Below, in pieces: positions 7,555-14,926 of a DNA stretch of 21,197 nucleotides (position 1 is the stretch's first letter; the number at the start of each line of letters is the position of its first letter). Made by a program: the position numbers and the translations under genes. The DNA is from Gemmatimonadaceae bacterium (GTDB taxonomy: Bacteria; Gemmatimonadota; Gemmatimonadetes; Gemmatimonadales; Gemmatimonadaceae), in contig JADGQU010000006.1 in assembly GCA_017881545.1 (NCBI GenBank), positions 1 through 21,197 on the forward strand, in the 5' to 3' direction. The notes below the pieces were generated by a model. It ran no database searches. It was not told where the DNA came from and worked only from the letters and a program-made list of their open reading frames with translations.

Positions 7555-8515
7555 GCAAATCGACGCGTCCGACGAGTCGGGCCTGCCGCCCTATGTCTCG
7601 GCAACGGTGATCACGGTTGGGACGTTCGACGGTGTTCATCGCGGCCACCGCGACGTCGTCGAGCGGCTCGTGGCGCGTTCGCGGCTTCTCAAGATCCCGA
7701 GCGTCCTTGTGACGTTCGAGCCGCACCCGCTCGAGATTGTGAATCCGGCTGCCGCTCCGCTGCTGCTCACCACGCACTACGAGAAGCTGGAAGTTCTGGC
7801 AGAGACGGGCATCGACTATTTGGCCGTCGTGCCGTTCACATCTGAGCTCGCCGCGTATTCCGCGGAGGATTTCGTAGAGCTCATCCTGAGGCGGTGCTTT
7901 CGCTTGCGCGAGCTGCTCATCGGGTACGATCACGGTTTTGGCCGGCAGCGAGCGGGGAACGTCGCCGTTCTGCGCACGCTCGGGGAGCGAGACGGGTTCC
8001 GGGTCGACGTCGTTGATCCCATCTCGACTCCGGACGGACACTCGGTGTCCTCGACCTCAATCCGTCGAGCGGTGGCAGGCGGCGACCTGGCCCGCGCCGC
8101 GGAAGCTCTGGGCCGATTCTATTCCGTGAGCGGGCGCGTCATCGAGGGGTCAGGGCGCGGACGCACGATCGGATTTCCCACCCTGAACCTTGGACCGCCG
8201 CCACCGAGGAAGCTTCTTCCGCCCGAAGGTGTATATGCGGTGCGGGTTCAGACACCGGCCGGCCCGGTTGGCGGGATGATGAATCTCGGACCTCGGCCGA
8301 CCTTCGGAGATTCAGCGACTTCCCTGGAGGCGCACCTGTTCGATGTCAGCGGGGAATTCTATGGCGCTCAGGTTCGAATCGACTTCGTGGCCAGGCTTCG
8401 GGAGACGCGAAAATTTGCATCGGCGGAACTGCTCTCGAAGCAGCTCGCGCACGACGAGCGCGATGCCAGAAACGCGTTGACTCTCCTTAATATTCCCGGT
8501 AACCTTAAAGGCTAG
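7547..8515 (+). CDS. ribF: Bifunctional riboflavin kinase / FAD synthetase
   Basis: The 322-residue protein converts riboflavin to FMN and then to FAD. The N-terminal nucleotidyltransferase (FAD synthetase) domain carries GTFDGVHRGH at residues 25-34, then the GYDHGFGRQRAGN and SSTSIRRAV segments. The C-terminal kinase domain begins near GRVIEGSGRGRTIGFPTLNL and continues with PPEGVYAVRV and the GMMNLGPRPTFG segment. Length and order are standard for bacterial RibF. ATG 7547 overlaps the truB stop by 8 nt; the truB-ribF pairing is common in bacteria. There is no FMN riboswitch, as the gene is internal to the operon. It closes the rimP operon; a 33-nt gap with no visible promoter or terminator precedes secD. 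Confidence 0.96.
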   Translation: MPRQIDASDESGLPPYVSATVITVGTFDGVHRGHRDVVERLVARSRLLKIPSVLVTFEPHPLEIVNPAAAPLLLTTHYEKLEVLAETGIDYLAVVPFTSELAAYSAEDFVELILRRCFRLRELLIGYDHGFGRQRAGNVAVLRTLGERDGFRVDVVDPISTPDGHSVSSTSIRRAVAGGDLARAAEALGRFYSVSGRVIEGSGRGRTIGFPTLNLGPPPPRKLLPPEGVYAVRVQTPAGPVGGMMNLGPRPTFGDSATSLEAHLFDVSGEFYGAQVRIDFVARLRETRKFASAELLSKQLAHDERDARNALTLLNIPGNLKG

Positions 8516-8548
8516 TTCCGAAGTGCACCTTCTTCCCAATACCGCAGC

Positions 8549-10201
8549 ATGAATCTGAAGTACCGGATTGCCATCATTTTGGTGCTCATCGCGGCGTCCT
8601 TCTGGACGCTGTTTCCGCGCACGGTGGTAGAGCGCGTCAAGCGCAATGGCGTGTTCGTCGACGACACCGTGCGACGCGTTCCCTTGAAGCGGGGGCTGGA
8701 CCTTCAGGGAGGGATGTACCTCGCGCTGGAGGTCGATGAGTCGAAAGGTGTGGTTCCCGACAAGAGCAAGGCGATCGACAACGCGCTCAAGGTCGTGCGC
8801 AACCGTATCGACGAATTCGGCGTCTCCGAGCCGGTGGTGCAGAAGGCCGGCAATGACCGTATCATCGTGGAGCTCCCCGGCATCGACGATCCGCTTCGCG
8901 CCCAGGACGTCGTCCAGAAGTCGGCGTTCCTCGAATTCCAGATAACGGACAAGACCCAGGCGCTCGAGAAAGCCCTGCCGCGGCTCGACGCGCTGCTCAA
9001 GGATGCGAAAGTCGTGGTGCCGGTTACGTCCCCGGGGGCCAAGAAGGACACGGCCAACCCGGGCCTTCAATCTCTCTTCACCACAGACACATCCAAGAAA
9101 GCTGATAGCTCCAAGACCGACAGCGCCGCAGCGGGCACCGCAGGAGGGCCCGGTGCGTTCTCGAAGCTCATCCAGCAGGGACAGATGCCAGGCGAATTCT
9201 ATGTTGCGCAGAGCGATGTCGGATTGCTGACGCAATACCTCGCGATGCCGCAGGTCGCGGCGGCGCTTCCGCCCGCCAAGGTGATTCGCTGGAGCGGCGA
9301 CACCGTTTCGCTTGGCAATCGCGTCTACCGGCCTTTGTACGTCCTCGACGCCAAACCGATCATCACGGGCGAGTATCTCACCGACGCCAAACCGAACACA
9401 TCGCCGACGGAAGGAAATCTCGTTCAGTTCACCATGAACAACGAGGGCGCACGCCGTTTCCGCATGGAGACCTCGCGCCACATCAAGGACTATATGGCGA
9501 TCGTGCTCGACCAGCACGTGATGGGGCGCCCACCGGTCATTCAGAGCGCAATCGGCGCGAACGGTCAGATCACCATGGGCGGCAAGGATCTTCAGGCGGC
9601 GCAGGATCTCGCACTCGTCTTGAGAGCGGGCTCGCTGCCCGTCCCGCTCAAGATCGCGGATTGGCGGGTGATCGGCGCGAGCCTCGGCCAGGACTCCATT
9701 CACAAGAGCATCACCGCCGGCGCCATCGCGTTGGCTCTCGTCGTCATCATCATGCTGGGTTACTACCGGTTCTCGGGCGCGCTCGCGGTGGCCGCGCTCG
9801 GCCTGTACGTCCTTTACACGATGGCGGCACTCGCCGGATTCCAGGCGGTCCTAACGCTGCCTGGACTCGCGGGCTTCGTGCTCTCGATCGGAATAGCTGT
9901 GGACGCGAATGTCCTGATCTTCGAGCGAATTCGCGAAGAGCTTGCTCACGGCAAGACGGTTCGCACGGCGATCGATGAAGGGTTCCGTCACGCGATGAGC
10001 GCGATCGTTGACTCCAACGTCTCCACTGCACTAACGGCAGCGGTTCTCTATCAATACGGCACTGGCCCCGTTCGCGGCTTCGCCGTCACGCTCCTCGCTG
10101 GTATCGCCGCCTCGATGATCACATCGATCTTCGTGGTACGCACTTTCTACATGATCTGGTTGAATCGCTCGCGCGATGCCCAGACAAGCCTGAGCATCTG
10201 A
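8549..10201 (+). CDS. secD: Protein translocase subunit SecD
   Basis: The 550-residue inner-membrane protein forms, with SecF, the proton-driven accessory complex that pulls exported proteins through SecYEG. It has an N-terminal membrane anchor (about residues 6-22) and the conserved GLDLQGG motif at 49-55. A periplasmic P1 region follows, then five C-terminal membrane segments (about 385-535) containing GYYRFSGALA, IGIAVDANVLIFERIREEL and the family's AIVDSNVSTALTA. Residues about 165-205 form a Ser/Lys/Asp/Ala-rich low-complexity insertion, probably a flexible periplasmic loop. The protein is somewhat shorter than E. coli SecD (615 aa). ATG 8549 is 33 nt after ribF. The stop TGA shares its A with the secF ATG (TGATG), so the pair is translationally coupled. 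Confidence 0.96.
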   Translation: MNLKYRIAIILVLIAASFWTLFPRTVVERVKRNGVFVDDTVRRVPLKRGLDLQGGMYLALEVDESKGVVPDKSKAIDNALKVVRNRIDEFGVSEPVVQKAGNDRIIVELPGIDDPLRAQDVVQKSAFLEFQITDKTQALEKALPRLDALLKDAKVVVPVTSPGAKKDTANPGLQSLFTTDTSKKADSSKTDSAAAGTAGGPGAFSKLIQQGQMPGEFYVAQSDVGLLTQYLAMPQVAAALPPAKVIRWSGDTVSLGNRVYRPLYVLDAKPIITGEYLTDAKPNTSPTEGNLVQFTMNNEGARRFRMETSRHIKDYMAIVLDQHVMGRPPVIQSAIGANGQITMGGKDLQAAQDLALVLRAGSLPVPLKIADWRVIGASLGQDSIHKSITAGAIALALVVIIMLGYYRFSGALAVAALGLYVLYTMAALAGFQAVLTLPGLAGFVLSIGIAVDANVLIFERIREELAHGKTVRTAIDEGFRHAMSAIVDSNVSTALTAAVLYQYGTGPVRGFAVTLLAGIAASMITSIFVVRTFYMIWLNRSRDAQTSLSI

Positions 10202-11190
10202 TGCTTCGAATTCTTCACGACACGAGCTACGACTTCATCCGCTGGTGGAAGGTGATGGCGGCGATCACAATCGCCTTCATCGTCCTCGGGCTTGGATCTC
10301 TCCTGATCAAGCCTCTCAACCTCAGCATCGAGTTCACAGGCGGGACGCTGATACAGCTGGAGTTCACGCAGCCGCCGGACGTTGGCGCGATTCGCTCGAC
10401 GCTGGACCAGGCGGCAATCAAAGGAGCCGAGATCCAGCAGTTCGGGTCGAATCGCGAGTTCACGGTCCGGGCGCAGGACCCGGCAGCGGTCGCCTCGCAA
10501 TCGAAGGGTGCAGAGGCCATCGCAATTACCATCGAGAGGGTACTGAAGCAGAAGTTCGGCGCGAACAGTCTGAGGGTCGTTCGGACGGAAGGCGTCGGTC
10601 CTCGCGTCGGAAGCGAGCTGAAGCGCGGAGCGATCACCGCGATTCTGTTATCGTTCCTCATTACACTCGTGTACCTGTCGATCCGGTTCGAGTGGCGATT
10701 CGCCACCGCGGCCGTTATCGCAACGAGTCACGACGTCTTCACCACGATCGCGTTTCTCAAGCTGATGCATCTGGAGATATCGCTCACCGTCGTGGCAGGT
10801 CTGCTGACGGTCCTCGGGTATTCTCTCAACGACACGATCATCATCTTCGATCGCGTCCGCGAGAACCTGCGGAAGGGAAGGAAGGAGACGCTCTACGAGA
10901 CCCTCAATCGCTCGATCAACGAGACGCTGCCGCGATCGGTGCTCACGCACGTCACCGTTTTTGCCGCAACGCTCTCTCTGCTCATTTTTGCGGGAGAGGT
11001 GATTCGTCCCTTCGCCTGGGTGATGGCGTTCGGAGTCGTCACGGGAACCTTCAGCTCGATTTACGTAGCGGCGCCGGTGCTCCTCTGGATCGAACGCAAA
11101 TGGCCACGCAGGACGAGCGTACGTCAATCTTCGTCGACAGCCACGCCCACCTCGCGGACGCGGCCTTCAGCGGCGACCGCGACGCGGTAA
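10201..11190 (+). CDS. secF: Protein translocase subunit SecF
   Basis: The 329-residue partner of SecD has an N-terminal transmembrane helix, a short periplasmic domain with IEFTGGTLIQLEF, and then five membrane segments. Family motifs include VGPRVGSELKRGAI, ATSHDVFTTIAFLKL, GYSLNDTIIIFDRVREN and NRSINETLPRSVLTH. The recognisable SecF sequence ends at the YVAAPVLLWIERKWP stretch. The last about 27 residues (after KWP) are a Ser/Thr/Arg-rich tail encoded entirely inside tatD in another frame. The overlap with tatD is 91 nt, much longer than elsewhere in the window. The tail probably arose by loss of an ancestral stop codon; whether it has any function is unknown. The start shares one base with the secD stop. 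Confidence 0.95.
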   Translation: MLRILHDTSYDFIRWWKVMAAITIAFIVLGLGSLLIKPLNLSIEFTGGTLIQLEFTQPPDVGAIRSTLDQAAIKGAEIQQFGSNREFTVRAQDPAAVASQSKGAEAIAITIERVLKQKFGANSLRVVRTEGVGPRVGSELKRGAITAILLSFLITLVYLSIRFEWRFATAAVIATSHDVFTTIAFLKLMHLEISLTVVAGLLTVLGYSLNDTIIIFDRVRENLRKGRKETLYETLNRSINETLPRSVLTHVTVFAATLSLLIFAGEVIRPFAWVMAFGVVTGTFSSIYVAAPVLLWIERKWPRRTSVRQSSSTATPTSRTRPSAATATR

Positions 11191-11906
11191 TCTCCCGCGC
11201 CCGCGCCGCGGGCGCGCTGGCGATCGTCTGCATCGGAGAGTCGCTCGGGACCGCGGCCGTCGCGGCCCAGCTCGCGGCGGCAAATCCCCGATTCGTTTTT
11301 GCGACCGCCGGCATCCATCCACACGATGCTGCCGCGTTTGATGCTTCGCGCGACGTGCCGAAGCTGCGCGAGCTCCTCACGAGCTCGGCGGTCGCGGTCG
11401 GGGAATGCGGGCTCGACTATCACTACGACAATTCTCCGCGCGAAGCACAGCGCGCCGCCTTCGCGGCTCAGATCGCGCTCGCTGATGAGGTGAAGAAGCC
11501 GGTGGTCGTCCACACCAGAGATGCGGAAGACGACACCCTCGCGATGATTCGCGACGCTCGAGCCGCCGGCGTCCTCGGCGTCCTGCATTGCTATACGGGC
11601 TCCCATTCGCTGGCCGAGTTCGCGCTCGACGCGGGATGGTATGTCTCGTTCAGTGGGATCGTAACGTTCAAAAGATGGGCTGACGACGATTTGTTGCGAC
11701 TGGTGCCGCGTGAGCGCCTGCTCGTGGAATCTGATTCACCGTATCTCGCGCCCGTTCCCTTCCGGGGGAAACGGAACGAGCCGGCGTGGGTAGCACACAC
11801 ACTCTCGAAGGTCGCCGCTGCACGGGGCGACGATCCGCTCGAGCTTGGACTCGCAACGATGGCGAACACCCAGCGCCTTTTCGGTCTGGCCCTCGACGCT
11901 CACTAG
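11100..11906 (+). CDS. tatD: TatD-family metal-dependent hydrolase (DNase)
   Basis: The 268-residue TIM-barrel hydrolase has all metal ligands of the TatD family. These are DSHAHLAD with His15 and His17, GECGLDYHYD with the bridging Glu, VVHTRDA, LHCYTG and ESDSPYLAP with the terminal Asp. TatD proteins are Mg-dependent 3'-5' exonucleases with proposed roles in DNA repair or fragmentation; the name comes from Tat operons but they are not needed for Tat export. I place the start at ATG 11100. The frame stays open far upstream inside secF, but that region carries no TatD sequence. The first about 90 nt overlap the secF 3' end. A 61-nt gap with promoter-like sequence separates it from ridA. Confidence 0.94.
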   Translation: MATQDERTSIFVDSHAHLADAAFSGDRDAVISRARAAGALAIVCIGESLGTAAVAAQLAAANPRFVFATAGIHPHDAAAFDASRDVPKLRELLTSSAVAVGECGLDYHYDNSPREAQRAAFAAQIALADEVKKPVVVHTRDAEDDTLAMIRDARAAGVLGVLHCYTGSHSLAEFALDAGWYVSFSGIVTFKRWADDDLLRLVPRERLLVESDSPYLAPVPFRGKRNEPAWVAHTLSKVAAARGDDPLELGLATMANTQRLFGLALDAH

Positions 11907-11910
11907 TGTG

Positions 11911-11952
11911 TAAAATTCGCGATTGACGCTGACTCTCCCCGTTTCATGAAAC
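11911..11952 (+). promoter_or_regulatory. Candidate ridA-selD-tRNA(Sec) promoter and a 12-bp palindrome
   Basis: The 61-nt gap between tatD and ridA holds TAAAAT (11911-11916), a 5/6 match to the -10 consensus but without a good -35. A TTGACG (11923-11928) resembles a -35 but has no good -10 at the right distance. A perfect palindrome, GTTTCATGAAAC, sits at 11941-11952, just before the GGAGA ribosome binding site of ridA. It could be an operator, but a 12-bp palindrome can occur by chance in a window this size. Confidence 0.3.
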
Positions 11953-11967
11953 CCGCCGGAGAATTGA

Positions 11968-12357
11968 ATGCCACTCAGGAAGATCAGTACGGATAAAGCG
12001 CCCTCCGCGATCGGCCCCTACTCGCAGGGAATCATCGCCAACGGTTTTCTCTTCACGGCGGGGCAGATTCCGCTCGATGCCGCGGCCGGCAAGATCGTCG
12101 ACGGAGGAATCGTCGAGCAGACCGAACAGGTGATGCGAAATCTTCAGGAGGTGTTGAAAGCGGCCGGGGCCTCATGGGGCGACGTCGTGAAGACGACCGT
12201 CTACCTCCAGGATCTCGCTCATTTTCCAACCGTGAATGAGGTTTACGGGAAGTCGCTAGGCGACGCGCGTCCGGCCCGCTCCACCGTTCAGGTGTCCGCA
12301 CTCCCACGCGGCGCCATGGTCGAAATCGACGCGATCGCCGTCGTCGCCTCCAAGTGA
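11968..12357 (+). CDS. ridA: RidA-family reactive imine/enamine deaminase
   Basis: The 129-residue protein has the full RidA (YjgF/YER057c/UK114) signature: SAIGPYSQGI at the start, LFTAGQIPLD, KTTVYLQDLAHFPTVNEVY, and the C-terminal ARSTVQVSALPRGAMVEIDAIA. The last segment holds the invariant Arg that binds the substrate carboxylate and the Glu near the C-terminus. RidA trimers hydrolyse 2-aminoacrylate and related imines released by PLP enzymes, preventing damage to other PLP enzymes. ATG 11968 has GGAGA 5 nt upstream. It lies 16 nt before selD, suggesting co-transcription, although no direct functional tie to selenium is known. Confidence 0.95.
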   Translation: MPLRKISTDKAPSAIGPYSQGIIANGFLFTAGQIPLDAAAGKIVDGGIVEQTEQVMRNLQEVLKAAGASWGDVVKTTVYLQDLAHFPTVNEVYGKSLGDARPARSTVQVSALPRGAMVEIDAIAVVASK

Positions 12358-12373
12358 CAGGCGGGATCCCCCA

Positions 12374-13417
12374 ATGAGCGCTGCGACCACAAGTGAAGAG
12401 CTGATAAAGCTCACTGCTCTCGCGCGCTGCGCCGGTTGCGCGTCCAAAATGGGTCCGGGTGACCTGTCGCGCGCACTGGCCTCGCTTCCTGTAGTCTCAG
12501 ATCCACGGCTGCTCGTCGGCAGAGAGACCTTCGACGACGCCGGCATCTTTTTCATATCTGACGACTTCGCCCTCGTACAGACTGTGGATTTTTTCCCGCC
12601 GATCGTCGACGATCCTTTCGATTTCGGACAGATCGCCGCCGCGAACGCGCTTTCGGATGTGTACGCGATGGGAGGCCAGCCGCTAACCGCGCTAAACATC
12701 GTCGCGTTTCCAACAAGTGACCTGCCCCTCGAGGTGCTGACCGGAATCCTGGCAGGCGGCCAGGACAAGGTGCACGAGGCCGGAGCAGTGATCGTTGGAG
12801 GTCACACTGTCGTCGATCCCGAGCTCAAGTACGGCCTGGCCGTTACAGGCCGCGCGCACCCGAAGTTTCTCCTCACGAACGCGGGCGCGCGGCCCGGCGA
12901 TCAACTCGTTCTCACCAAGCCAATCGGGAACGGGATTCTCGCCACGGCTGGAAAGCGAGGGCAGCTCTCGCCGGAATCACAGCGCGCGATGCTCGAAGGG
13001 ATGAAAACGCTCAACGGACCGGCGAGTCGCGCTGCGCTCGCGGTGGGATCGCTTTGCGCCACGGACATCACGGGCTTCGGGCTCCTCGGCCACATGTCGC
13101 ACGTCGCGCGCGCGAGCAATGTCACGCTCAGCGTCGACCTCGCCTCGATTCCCATTTTCCCCGGAGTTCGCGAGGCCGTGCGCGCCCGATTCGTCACGGA
13201 CGGCGCGAAGAGGAACGCGGAATATCTCCGCGATCTCGTCAGTTGGAAGAAGGGAACAGAGGAGGATCGCGCAATTCTCCATGACCCACAGACCTCGGGC
13301 GGGCTCCTTGTCTGTGTCGGTCAGTCGCGAACGGCTGACTATCTTTCACGCGTGGCGGGATCGGTAGTCGTGGGAGAGGTCATCGAACGGGGAGAAGTTG
13401 CGATCGAAGTTCATTGA
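12374..13417 (+). CDS. selD: Selenide, water dikinase (selenophosphate synthetase)
   Basis: The 347-residue enzyme makes selenophosphate from selenide and ATP, the selenium donor for Sec-tRNA and 2-selenouridine synthesis. The N-terminal glycine/cysteine loop reads CAGCASKMGPGDL, with the catalytic Cys at residue 22 and Lys at 25; this is a Cys form, not a selenoprotein form. The ATP-binding parts DDAGIFFISDDFALVQTVDFF, AAANALSDVYAMGGQP and ATDITGFGLLGHMSHVARA are typical PurM/AIRS-fold SelD, as is HDPQTSGGLLVCV near the end. Length is normal. It is followed after 7 nt by a tRNA-Sec gene on the same strand, so both are probably on one transcript. selA and selB are not in the window. Confidence 0.96.
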   Translation: MSAATTSEELIKLTALARCAGCASKMGPGDLSRALASLPVVSDPRLLVGRETFDDAGIFFISDDFALVQTVDFFPPIVDDPFDFGQIAAANALSDVYAMGGQPLTALNIVAFPTSDLPLEVLTGILAGGQDKVHEAGAVIVGGHTVVDPELKYGLAVTGRAHPKFLLTNAGARPGDQLVLTKPIGNGILATAGKRGQLSPESQRAMLEGMKTLNGPASRAALAVGSLCATDITGFGLLGHMSHVARASNVTLSVDLASIPIFPGVREAVRARFVTDGAKRNAEYLRDLVSWKKGTEEDRAILHDPQTSGGLLVCVGQSRTADYLSRVAGSVVVGEVIERGEVAIEVH

Positions 13418-13424
13418 GACGCGT

Positions 13425-13521
13425 GGGGGTGGATGGGGCCTGGTGGCTTCCGTGATCTTCAAAATCACTGCGACCCTACATCGTAGGGTCGGGTGGGTTC
13501 GATTCCCACACTCTCCCGCCA
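13425..13521 (+). tRNA. selC: tRNA-Sec (anticodon TCA)
   Basis: The 97-nt gene folds as a bacterial selenocysteine tRNA. It has an 8-nt acceptor strand (13425-13432), a 6-bp D stem GGGGCC/GGCTTC with 4-nt TGGT loop (13435-13450), and an anticodon stem GTGAT/ATCAC around loop CTTCAAA, with TCA at 13459-13461. The long variable arm has a perfect 9-bp stem CGACCCTAC/GTAGGGTCG (13471-13491). The T arm is GTGGG-TTCGATT-CCCAC (13493-13509), and CCA is encoded at 13519-13521. The 6-bp D stem with small loop, long variable arm and UCA anticodon separate it from Ser, Leu and suppressor tRNAs. The acceptor stem is imperfect: pair 6 is T-T and pair 8 is G-A. It inserts Sec at recoded UGA with SelB. Confidence 0.93.
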
Positions 13522-13523
13522 CG

Positions 13524-14126
13524 ATTCTCGCCGCAACGTTCTTCTGTCTCAGTCTGTTCGCGCCCCCCGCTTCGCTTGCGCAACAGCGGGATAGCGCCCG
13601 TGCAGGCATCGCCGCCCCCAAAGTCCAAACGCCGCAGCCTGCCGCAGCCGATACGCCGAAGCCGCCAATGTCGCCTCGTCGCGCTTTTCTCTCCTCGCTG
13701 CTCGTTCCGGGGTACGCGCAGACGGTCTTCGGCCGCGATCACGCCGCGATGCTGTTCGCCGTGATCGAGATCGGGTCCCTCGGAATGGCGCGTAAGGCTG
13801 CCCAGGATCTCGCCGAGGCGAAGGCGTTCGCGGGTGACAGCATCGTTGCCACTTACAAGATCGATCCCACTACCGGCCTCGCGATCATCGATCCCAAAAC
13901 GGGGCTCCCGACTCCCGACACGTATATCGCCAGCCGCTTCACCCCCGACCGCGTCAAGGCGCGGCGGACGCACTACGAGGACTGGGTCGCGGCGATCATC
14001 TTCAATCATCTCTTCTCGGGCGCCGACGCGTATGTCGCCGCCAACCTCTGGGACTTCAAGGCGAATATCGGCGTCGTGGCCGCTCCGCATTCCGCCGGAA
14101 TCTATGCCTCGCTGCGGCTGAGATGA
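13524..14126 (+). CDS. Hypothetical secreted/membrane protein, DUF5683-like; start unresolved
   Basis: About 200 residues. An Ala/Leu/Phe-rich stretch ending in PPASLAQQ looks like a signal peptide. A Pro/Ala-rich linker follows, then SPRRAFLSSLLVPGYAQ, the pattern seen at the start of DUF5683-type membrane proteins, and hydrophobic segments near AMLFAVIEIGSLGMA and WVAAIIFNHLFSGADAYVAANLW. No function is known. The start is a problem. The first in-frame ATG (13668) would drop the signal-like region. In-frame GTG (13443, 13452) and TTG (13398) lie inside or before the tRNA-Sec gene. The listed 13524 is an ATT 3 nt after the tRNA CCA, used only to mark the part outside the tRNA. The stop overlaps murI by 4 nt (ATGA). 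Confidence 0.6.
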   Translation: MLAATFFCLSLFAPPASLAQQRDSARAGIAAPKVQTPQPAAADTPKPPMSPRRAFLSSLLVPGYAQTVFGRDHAAMLFAVIEIGSLGMARKAAQDLAEAKAFAGDSIVATYKIDPTTGLAIIDPKTGLPTPDTYIASRFTPDRVKARRTHYEDWVAAIIFNHLFSGADAYVAANLWDFKANIGVVAAPHSAGIYASLRLR

Positions 14127-14926
14127 GCAGCTCCGCACCGATCGGTGTTTTCGATTCCGGGCTGGGCGGCCTAACCGTCGTTCGGGAGATGATCAGCCAG
14201 CTTCCGAACGAGAGCATCATCTACTTCGGCGACACTGCCCGCGTGCCGTACGGTCCCAAGAGCCCGGACACCGTTCTGAGATACAGCCGGGAAATCACAT
14301 CGTTCCTCAAGGGCGAGGGAGTGAAGGCCCTCGTTGTAGCGTGCAACACCGCTACGGCGCACGCACTTCCCGCTCTGCGCGAAGAGTTCGATTTCCCCAT
14401 CATCGGCGTGATCGAGCCCGGCGCCCGCGCTGCTGTCGCTGTGACTAAAACGAAACGCGTCGGCGTCATCGGAACCGCGGGCACGATCAAGTCGCGCGCC
14501 TACGAGACGGAGATCAGGAAGCTTCTGCCCGATGCGCAAGTCACGGCCCAGGCTTGCGCGCTCTTCGCGCCTCTGGTCGAGGAAGGTTGGCTCGACAGCG
14601 AAGTGACGCGCGCGATCGCCCGCAACTATCTCGCGCCGATGGTCTCCGCCGAGGTAGACACCCTCGTGCTCGGCTGCACACACTACCCGCTGATGAAGAC
14701 GGTGATCGGGAATGTCGTGGGGCGTGATGTCCGGTTGATCGACAGCGCGCACGAGACCGCGCGCCAGGTGGCGGAAATGTTACGGGCTAACGGTCTCGAG
14801 AACGCGACGCCCAACGACGCGCGCTATCGCTTCGTCTCGTCCGATGCACCGGATACTTTTCTCGCTCTCGGCCAGACCTTTCTCGGATCACCGATTGATC
14901 GAGTTGAGACGCTTACCCTGGGCTGA
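14123..14926 (+). CDS. murI: Glutamate racemase
   Basis: The 267-residue cofactor-independent racemase provides D-glutamate for peptidoglycan. It begins with IGVFDSGLGGLTVVREM, followed by YFGDTARVPYGPKS. The two catalytic cysteines are present: Cys74 in VVACNTATAHALP and the second in LVLGCTHYPLM (near residue 186). Length is normal for the family. ATG 14123 overlaps the upstream stop as ATGA, so translation is probably coupled. The last 39 nt overlap the 3' end of the convergent lpxH-like gene on the other strand, so no separate terminator fits between them. Confidence 0.96.
   Translation: MSSSAPIGVFDSGLGGLTVVREMISQLPNESIIYFGDTARVPYGPKSPDTVLRYSREITSFLKGEGVKALVVACNTATAHALPALREEFDFPIIGVIEPGARAAVAVTKTKRVGVIGTAGTIKSRAYETEIRKLLPDAQVTAQACALFAPLVEEGWLDSEVTRAIARNYLAPMVSAEVDTLVLGCTHYPLMKTVIGNVVGRDVRLIDSAHETARQVAEMLRANGLENATPNDARYRFVSSDAPDTFLALGQTFLGSPIDRVETLTLG

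Noticed and set aside
8516..8548. Possible riboswitch or promoter before secD
   Set aside because: The gap is only 33 nt, with no promoter match and no room for an aptamer.
8312..9703. Long open frame (463 codons) on the minus strand, opposite ribF and secD
   Set aside because: It is a shadow of GC-rich codon bias. The protein is Arg/His/Asp-rich with no recognisable domain, and the + strand genes are certain.
10245..11099. Upstream in-frame extension of tatD through secF
   Set aside because: The translated extension is low-complexity Arg/His/Gly-rich sequence from the wrong frame of secF; TatD homology begins only after 11100.
11941..11952. GTTTCATGAAAC as a firm operator
   Set aside because: The palindrome is perfect, but a few 12-bp palindromes are expected by chance in 21 kb and no known regulator motif matches clearly. 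It is kept only as a low-confidence note with the promoter region.
12374..13417. SelD as a selenoprotein
   Set aside because: The catalytic position is a Cys codon and there is no in-frame UGA, so this is the Cys form.
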